Assembly (NCBI RefSeq): GCF_011038655.2 | Contig: NZ_CP064954.1 | Coordinates: 682,001 to 746,000, forward strand | Length of the DNA: 64,000 nt | Origin: Corynebacterium lizhenjunii | GTDB lineage: Bacteria; Actinomycetota; Actinomycetes; Mycobacteriales; Mycobacteriaceae | Reading direction: 5' to 3' | In this document: piece after piece, positions 58,119 to 64,000 of the stretch | How positions within the stretch are numbered: the stretch's first letter is position 1 | Layout of the letters: each line of letters opens with the position of its first letter | Notes under the pieces: model-generated | What the model saw: only the letters and a program-made list of their open reading frames with translations | Told to the model about the DNA's origin: nothing | Databases searched by the model: none | Program-made: the position numbers and the translations under genes

Positions 58119-58915
58119 TAGACGGAGACCTGCGCGGAGATAGTCGGGTGGGGGTCGTACCCGATAAGTTCAAAGTTATCGAAGTCGTAGTCAAAGAGCG
58201 AGGAAGCGGGATGCAGTTTGAGCTGGGGGTATTCCCGCGGGGTGCGGGCTAGCTGCTGCTCTACCTGGGCAAAGTGATTGTTGTAGATGTGGCAGTCGCC
58301 GCCAGTCCAAATCAGCTCGCCCACCTCGAGGCCTGCTTGCTGGGCAAACATGTGGGCCAGGGCAGCATAAGAGGCGATGTTGAAAGGCACGCCCAGGAAC
58401 ATGTCTGCAGAGCGCTGGTAGACCTGCAACGACAGCTTTCCGTCGGCGACATAGAGCTGGAAGAGCAAGTGGCAGGGCATCAACGCCATCTGGTCGAGTT
58501 CTGCCACATTCCACGCAGAGACCAGGTTGCGACGGGAATCAGGATTATCGCGCAGGGTATCGAGGGCGCGCTGGATCTGATCAATGTGCTGGCCATCCGG
58601 GGTGGGCCAAGAACGCCATTGCACGCCGTAGACGGGGCCTAGTTCCCCGGACTCATCTGCCCACTCGTTCCAAATCCGGACGTTGTTTTCTTGCAGCCAA
58701 GCCACGTTGGACTCGCCACGCAGGAACCACAGTAGCTCCCCAATGACACCGTGGAAGTAGACCTTCTTAGTGGTGAGTAGGGGAAAAGACTTCGAGAGAT
58801 CGTAGCGCAATTGCGCGCCGAAGAGGGAGCGGGTGCCGGTGCCAGTACGGTCGGTTTTCTCTGCACCTTCCTCAAAGACGCGGCGCAACAGGTCCTCATA
58901 CGGAGTCGGAATCAT
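58118..58915 (-). CDS. thyA: Thymidylate synthase
   Basis: A 265-residue classical ThyA. The catalytic Cys lies in [12 protein letters not shown] (about 146), with [18 protein letters not shown] (about 165-182) and the folate-binding [13 protein letters not shown]. It methylates dUMP with methylene-tetrahydrofolate. First gene of a thyA-folA-mrx1 unit. Confidence 0.96.
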   Translation of the reverse strand: MIPTPYEDLLRRVFEEGAEKTDRTGTGTRSLFGAQLRYDLSKSFPLLTTKKVYFHGVIGELLWFLRGESNVAWLQENNVRIWNEWADESGELGPVYGVQWRSWPTPDGQHIDQIQRALDTLRDNPDSRRNLVSAWNVAELDQMALMPCHLLFQLYVADGKLSLQVYQRSADMFLGVPFNIASYAALAHMFAQQAGLEVGELIWTGGDCHIYNNHFAQVEQQLARTPREYPQLKLHPASSLFDYDFDNFELIGYDPHPTISAQVSV

Positions 58916-58942
58916 AAGTGACCAGTCTAGGCTAAACCGGCT

Positions 58943-59701
58943 CTAGTAGCCGCCATGGGCGGCGGCGTACGCGGCGGCATGCTCTAGGACCTCGTCTTTA
59001 ATCTCCGGACGGCAGATGACCAGATCCGGGACAAAGGTGTCCTCATTATTGAAGGTAATGGGGCTGCCATCCAGGCGGGAGCAGTGCAAACCAGCAGCAC
59101 GCGCCACGCCCACAGGGGCGGCCTGATCCCACTCGTACTGGCCCCCGGAGTGAATGTAACCATCAAAGTCACCCAGCAACACGTGCATGGCCTTTGCACC
59201 TGCGGAGCCGATGCCCTTGGTCTCAAAGCCCATCTCTTGGGCAATGTACTGCGCCACCGCAGGCGGGCGATTGCGGGACACCACAAAGCGCTTAGACAAG
59301 GGGCCGGTGACCGCGCGGACATCGGAAGACTTAAACGTCACGCCAAGGTCCGGCATGCCTACCGCAGCGTGTTCCGGGATGCCGTTGATAACCAAGGCGA
59401 TGTGAATGGCCCAGTCTTGACGGCCGGTGGAGAACTCCTTGGTGCCATCGAGGGGATCGACGATCCACACCCGGTCCTTCTTTAGCCGCGCGGGGTTATC
59501 CGTGGCTTCCTCAGACAAAAAGCCATCTTCAGGACGGTGCTGGGCCAGCACGCGGGCGATCCACTCCTGGGCCAGGACATCCCCGGCGTCGCCCAATGCC
59601 CGCCCACGCAACAATCCGCTGGTGCGCACCCCCTTGAGGATTTCGCCGCAGCCTTCGGCGATGTGGTTTGTCAGGCGGGAGTCAGAAAGTTCGCGGGTCA
59701 T
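58943..59701 (-). CDS. cysQ: 3'(2'),5'-bisphosphate nucleotidase CysQ
   Basis: A 252-residue phosphatase of the FIG superfamily from ATG 59701 (MTRELSDSRLTNHIAEG); GTG 59707 is in frame. Metal sites are SEEATDNP (about 70), IVDPLDGTKEFSTGR (about 86-100) and EWDQAAPVGVARAAGL. It removes phosphate from PAP in sulfate assimilation. Synteny with the C. glutamicum cysQ next to thyA supports the name. Divergent from lhr. Confidence 0.88.
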   Translation of the reverse strand: MTRELSDSRLTNHIAEGCGEILKGVRTSGLLRGRALGDAGDVLAQEWIARVLAQHRPEDGFLSEEATDNPARLKKDRVWIVDPLDGTKEFSTGRQDWAIHIALVINGIPEHAAVGMPDLGVTFKSSDVRAVTGPLSKRFVVSRNRPPAVAQYIAQEMGFETKGIGSAGAKAMHVLLGDFDGYIHSGGQYEWDQAAPVGVARAAGLHCSRLDGSPITFNNEDTFVPDLVICRPEIKDEVLEHAAAYAAAHGGY

Positions 59702-59751
59702 GTCCACTAGCGTACATTCCCATGTCCACCCTGCGCGCTACAGTCTAAGGC

Positions 59752-62700
59752 ATGCCTGAAAACATCTTGAGCAAATTCCGCCCCCAAGTCGCGGGGTGGT
59801 TTGCAGATGTCTTCGCCGCCCCCACCCCGGTGCAGCAACAAGCCTGGGAGGCCATTTCCGCAGGCAAACACGCCCTGGTGGTAGCCCCCACCGGCTCTGG
59901 CAAGACCCTGGCGGCCTTCCTGTGGGCACTCAATGCCCTGGTGGAGCGGGAGGGGCAAATGGCATTGCCCGTTGGCGCACAGGGGCACACACAGGGCCAG
60001 TCGCAGGGGCAGGGGGCATCGGCAGGCGTGAAGGTGCTCTACATCTCCCCACTAAAAGCCCTGGGAGTAGACGTAGAGAATAATCTGCGCGCACCGCTGG
60101 CGGGCATTGCCCGGGTGGCGCAGCGCCTGGGGTTGGAGGAGCCCAACATTAGCGTGGGCGTGCGCTCTGGGGATACCCCGCAGGCGGAGCGCAACCGTCA
60201 GCTGCGCCGCCCGCCGAATGTGCTCATCACCACCCCGGAATCTGCCTACCTTATGCTCACCTCGAAAGCGTCTGGCATATTGCAGACGGTCGATACGGTG
60301 ATTATTGATGAGATTCATGCGGTAGCCGGCACCAAGCGGGGAGTGCACCTGGCGTTGACCCTGGAGCGCCTGACGCAGGTGGCCGGGGAGTTCCAGCGCA
60401 TCGGGCTTTCCGCCACGGTGCGCCCAGTAGAAACAGTGGCGCATTTTCTGGGCGGCACCCGCTCCGTTGAGATCATCGCACCCCCGGGAGACAAACACTG
60501 GGACCTAGGAGTGCACGTGCCGGTCGAGGACATGTCTGACCTGCCCGTGCCGGAGCCAGGTTCGACCATTGGGGAGCTCACCATCGATGATCAGGCGGGC
60601 ATCACCGCCAGCGACTCCGCCTTGCCCACCGCCAAATCTATTTGGCCCCACATCGAGCAGGAACTCTATGCGGAAGTCATGGCGCACACCTCTACGCTGG
60701 TCTTTGTCAACTCCCGGCGCACGGCAGAGCGTGTGACCAGCAGGCTCAATGAGCTCTATGCTCAAGAGCATGATCCGGACGCTCTTTCTCCCACCACTCG
60801 CCGGGACCCGGCGCAGCTGATGAAGCAAGTTGATGTGGCCGGAACCGCCCCGGCGCTTATCGCCCGCGCCCACCACGGCTCGGTGTCTAAGGATGAGCGC
60901 GCCTTGACGGAGAGGATGCTCAAGGAAGGCTCCTTGCGTGCGGTGGTGGCCACCAGCTCCTTGGAGTTGGGCATTGACATGGGGGCGGTGGACTTGGTAG
61001 TGCAGGTAGAGTCCCCGCCCGCGGTGGCCTCCGGGTTGCAGCGCGTGGGCCGCGCCGGGCACTCCGTGGGGGCGGTCTCCCAGGGGTCTTTCTACCCGAA
61101 GCACCGCGCCGACCTGCTGCAGACCGCTGTGACGGTGGAGCGCATGCGCGCCGGGCAGATTGAGCAACTGCGGGTACCGTCCAACCCCCTGGATGTGTTG
61201 GCGCAGCACACCGTTGCTGCGGTGGCCGTAGCGCAGACTTTGGACGTGGAGCAGTGGTATGCCACCGTCACCCGGGCGTGGCCCTACCGCGACTTGGCGC
61301 GGGAGGTCTTTGATGCCGTCATTGACTTAGTCTCTGGGGTGTACCCCAGCACAGATTTTGCGGAATTGCGCCCACGGGTGGTCTTTGACCGGTTGTCTGG
61401 CCAGTTGACCGCCCGCCCGGGGGCGCAGCGCGTCGCAGTGACTAACGGCGGAACTATCCCAGATCGCGGCATGTTCGGGGTCTTCCTGGTTGGCGGCTCC
61501 GACTCCCCACGGCGGGTAGGTGAGCTAGACGAGGAAATGGTCTATGAATCCCGGGTGGGGGACGTGTTTACCCTGGGGGCCTCTTCGTGGCGAATTGAAG
61601 ACATCACGCGGGACCAGGTGCTGGTCAGCCCCGCGCCCGGGCACACGGGGCGGCTGCCGTTTTGGAATGGGGATCAGCCCGGGCGGCCCTATGAACTGGG
61701 AAAGGCGCTGGGGACATTTCGCCGAGAAGCCCACGCCCAGCCGCAGCGCGTGCCGCAGGGGCTCGACGCCCGCGCCCGCCGTAATCTGCTGGCGTACTTA
61801 GAGGAGCAGCAGGAGGCCACGGGCCTGGTCCCGGATGAAAAGACGCTGCTCCTAGAGCGATTTACCGATGAGCTAGGGGATTGGCGGGTAGTGCTGCACA
61901 CCCCCTTTGGCCGGCCGGTCAATGCCGCGTGGGCGTTGGCAGTGGGGCACAGGGTGGCCACGCTCACCGGCATGGACCCGCAGGCGGTGGCCGGTGATGA
62001 TGGCATTGTGCTGCGCATTCCGGAGGGCGAGTCCGTCCCGGACGCCGGCCTCTTTCTGTTTGACGCAGACGAGATTGCGCAGATTGTCACAGAACAGGTG
62101 GGTAACTCTGCGCTCTTTGCTTCTCGTTTCCGGGAGTGCGCGGCGCGGGCCTTGTTGCTGCCCCAGCACAATCCAGGCAAGCGGGCGCCGTTGTGGCAGC
62201 AGCGCCAGCGCGCGGAGCAGTTGCTAGACGTGGCGCGCAAGTATCCGTCTTTCCCCATCATTTTGGAAACAGTGCGGGAGTGTGTGCAAGATGTCTACGA
62301 TCTCCCCGCGCTGCAGGAGACCATGCGCGATCTGGCGCAGCGCCGCATTCGCATTGCAGAGGTAACCACGCAGCAGCCCTCACCCTTTGCGTCTTCGCTG
62401 CTGTTCAATTACACCGGCGCGTTTATGTATGAAGGCGATAGTCCGCTGGCGGAAAAGCGGGCTGCTGCCTTGGCTTTGGATCCGGCGTTGCTGGCGAAGC
62501 TGTTGGGCACGGTTGAGCTGCGGGAGCTGTTGGATCCGGACATCATCGCAGATGTCCACGCCCAGTTGCAGTGGCTGACTCCCCAGCGGCGGGCCCGCAG
62601 CGCCGAGCAGGTGGCTGACTTGTTAAGGGTGGTGGGCCCGGTGCCGGTGGCGCAGCTGGGCGAGCATGCAGAGGTTCCGCTCAGCGCTGTGGAGAGCCTG

Positions 62701-64000
62701 GGCAAGCGGATTATGCGGGTGCGCATTGGTGGGGTGGAGCACCTGGCGCAGGCTCTAGACGCGCCGTTGTTGCGCGATGGCTTGGGCGTGCCGGTGCCGC
62801 CAGGCATTGCAGCGCAGCAGGCCACCATTACTGACGCTTTGGCGCAGCTGGTGTCGCGGTGGGCCCGAACTCGCGGTCCGTTTACGGTGCCAGAGCTTGC
62901 CGATGCCCTCGGCCTGTCCCCCTCGGCTGCACACACCGTCCTGGCCAGCCTAGACGGGCTGGTCCAGGGCCACTACCGTCAAGGTGTGGCGGAGGAGGAG
63001 TACGTGGCTGCGGAGGTGCTGCGCACTATTCGCTCCCGTTCTTTGGCGGCGGCGAGGGCGGCCACAGAACCGGTGTCGGCCGCGACGTTCGGGCGCTTTT
63101 TGCCGCAGTGGCAGCAGGTGGGCGGGCAGCTTGCCGGGGTTGATGGCGTATTTGCGGTGATAGAGCAGCTCGCTGGGGTGCGCCTGCCGGCGTCGGCGTG
63201 GGAGTCGCTAGTGCTCCCAGCACGCGTGGCTAATTACCATCCGACGATGTTGGATGAGCTCACCGCTAATGGCGAGGTGCTCATTGTGGGCGCGGGAAAG
63301 GCGGCGGCTAATGATCCCTGGATCATGTTGCTGCCCACCGAGGATGCCCCGGACCTGGCTCCCCAGGCGAATACCGAGGGCCTAACCGTGGTGCAAACTC
63401 AGCTGCTGGAGGCCTTCCGCGGTGGGGGTAGCTTCTTAGTTGCTGAGGTGGCCGGCCGGGTGGCTGCTACCAGTGTGGAACTGCGCGAGGCCCTGTGGGG
63501 CCTGGTGGAAGCGGGACTGGTCAGTCCAGATTCTTTCGCCCCCATTCGCGCCCACTTGGCCACCACTGGCCGGCCGACGCGCTCGCGGCGTGGGCGCAGT
63601 GGGCGCCTGGCCCCGGACCTGGCCGGGCGCTGGGGGCTTACAGTCGCGCCTGGCGATGTCACCTCGCGGTCAGTCACTCTGGGGCAGAGATGGCTGGAGC
63701 GCTACGGGGTCCTTACCCGCGGCAGCGTGGTCGCAGAAGACACGGTGGGCGGCTTCGCCTTAGCGTATAAAGTCTTATCGGGGTTTGAAGAGTCCGGGAA
63801 GGCCATACGCGGCTATGTCATCGAGGGGCTAGGCGCAGCCCAGTTTTCTACCCCGGCGGTTATCGACCGCCTGCGGGGGCTGGCAGATAGCCCCGATGTG
63901 CACGGGTGGCCCTCGGGTGCTACCACCGTCGAGACTCATGTGTTGGCAGCGGCTGATCCCGCTAACCCTTATGGTGCGGCGTTGCCGTGGCCCGAAGGCG
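59752..64000 (+). CDS. lhr: Lhr-family ATP-dependent helicase (3' end outside window)
   Basis: 1416 codons are visible, out of about 1500 usual for actinobacterial Lhr. Walker A is VVAPTGSGKT (about 42-51) and the DEIH box is VIIDEIHAV (about 183-191). Then follow IGLSATVRPVE, LVFVNSRRTAERV, TSSLELGIDMGAVDLVVQVESP and QRVGRAGHSVG. The long C-terminal region has winged-helix and Lhr-core domains (NGGTIPDRGMFGVFL). It is a 3'-5' DNA helicase acting in DNA repair. TACAGT 8 bp before the ATG suggests a leaderless transcript. The GGCATCGGCA word occurs twice (60015, 62899). Confidence 0.95.
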   Translation, partial: MPENILSKFRPQVAGWFADVFAAPTPVQQQAWEAISAGKHALVVAPTGSGKTLAAFLWALNALVEREGQMALPVGAQGHTQGQSQGQGASAGVKVLYISPLKALGVDVENNLRAPLAGIARVAQRLGLEEPNISVGVRSGDTPQAERNRQLRRPPNVLITTPESAYLMLTSKASGILQTVDTVIIDEIHAVAGTKRGVHLALTLERLTQVAGEFQRIGLSATVRPVETVAHFLGGTRSVEIIAPPGDKHWDLGVHVPVEDMSDLPVPEPGSTIGELTIDDQAGITASDSALPTAKSIWPHIEQELYAEVMAHTSTLVFVNSRRTAERVTSRLNELYAQEHDPDALSPTTRRDPAQLMKQVDVAGTAPALIARAHHGSVSKDERALTERMLKEGSLRAVVATSSLELGIDMGAVDLVVQVESPPAVASGLQRVGRAGHSVGAVSQGSFYPKHRADLLQTAVTVERMRAGQIEQLRVPSNPLDVLAQHTVAAVAVAQTLDVEQWYATVTRAWPYRDLAREVFDAVIDLVSGVYPSTDFAELRPRVVFDRLSGQLTARPGAQRVAVTNGGTIPDRGMFGVFLVGGSDSPRRVGELDEEMVYESRVGDVFTLGASSWRIEDITRDQVLVSPAPGHTGRLPFWNGDQPGRPYELGKALGTFRREAHAQPQRVPQGLDARARRNLLAYLEEQQEATGLVPDEKTLLLERFTDELGDWRVVLHTPFGRPVNAAWALAVGHRVATLTGMDPQAVAGDDGIVLRIPEGESVPDAGLFLFDADEIAQIVTEQVGNSALFASRFRECAARALLLPQHNPGKRAPLWQQRQRAEQLLDVARKYPSFPIILETVRECVQDVYDLPALQETMRDLAQRRIRIAEVTTQQPSPFASSLLFNYTGAFMYEGDSPLAEKRAAALALDPALLAKLLGTVELRELLDPDIIADVHAQLQWLTPQRRARSAEQVADLLRVVGPVPVAQLGEHAEVPLSAVESLGKRIMRVRIGGVEHLAQALDAPLLRDGLGVPVPPGIAAQQATITDALAQLVSRWARTRGPFTVPELADALGLSPSAAHTVLASLDGLVQGHYRQGVAEEEYVAAEVLRTIRSRSLAAARAATEPVSAATFGRFLPQWQQVGGQLAGVDGVFAVIEQLAGVRLPASAWESLVLPARVANYHPTMLDELTANGEVLIVGAGKAAANDPWIMLLPTEDAPDLAPQANTEGLTVVQTQLLEAFRGGGSFLVAEVAGRVAATSVELREALWGLVEAGLVSPDSFAPIRAHLATTGRPTRSRRGRSGRLAPDLAGRWGLTVAPGDVTSRSVTLGQRWLERYGVLTRGSVVAEDTVGGFALAYKVLSGFEESGKAIRGYVIEGLGAAQFSTPAVIDRLRGLADSPDVHGWPSGATTVETHVLAAADPANPYGAALPWPEG

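Overview
The window is chromosomal DNA of a high-GC actinobacterium, almost certainly a Corynebacterium. The gene order (hisN, inositol-phosphatase paralogue, prfB, ftsEX, smpB, ssrA; a DtxR-type iron-siderophore ABC operon; an rrn operon; XPB helicase; rpf; cold shock gene; sepH; serC; gltA; FKBP; DUF485-mctC; mycoredoxin, folA, thyA, cysQ, lhr) is the conserved corynebacterial backbone. Corynebacterial-mycobacterial families (Rpf, SepH, DUF3558, DUF3027, mycoredoxin) support this. Several genes appear to be read from leaderless transcripts, which is common in this genus.

Layout. 1-9.2 kb: a partial oxidoreductase with an Rrf2 regulator, an AspT-type exporter, a secreted trypsin-like protease, the two phosphatases, prfB and an AbgT-type transporter. 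9.3-12.4 kb: ftsEX and the trans-translation pair smpB and tmRNA. 12.4-16.9 kb: a small accessory island just downstream of ssrA. It holds three paralogous YrhB/Imm35-like orphan immunity genes: one frameshifted, one split by a complete 2.6-kb IS21-family element with a 6-bp target duplication, and one intact. 17.0-19.5 kb: a TetR regulator divergent from a flavin reductase and monooxygenase pair, with two GGAGA-N3-TCTCC operators. 19.6-23.5 kb: the siderophore uptake operon under a perfect DtxR-like palindrome. 23.5-29.6 kb: 16S-23S-5S rRNA without spacer tRNAs. 30-36 kb: aminotransferase, XPB helicase and partner. 36-48.7 kb: rpf, cold shock gene, envelope proteins, purine permease, rRNA methyltransferase, sepH, serC, gltA, FKBP and an aldo/keto reductase. 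49-51 kb: the monocarboxylate uptake pair with RamA-like boxes. 51-57 kb: a second accessory stretch with secreted proteins, a DUF3558 lipoprotein joined to a WXG-like glycine-rich protein, and two unrecognised overlapping genes. 57-64 kb: tRNA-Arg, mycoredoxin, folate/thymidylate genes, cysQ and most of lhr.

The signal I find most interesting is not a gene. A 10-bp word, GGCATCGGCA (or its complement), occurs 26 times by my count, where well under one is expected. It lies on both strands, in three reading frames and in intergenic DNA, with a further conserved purine-purine-C on its 3' side. This resembles a DNA-uptake or other genome-signalling word. A second unexplained structure is a family of about 73-bp palindromic elements (three copies).
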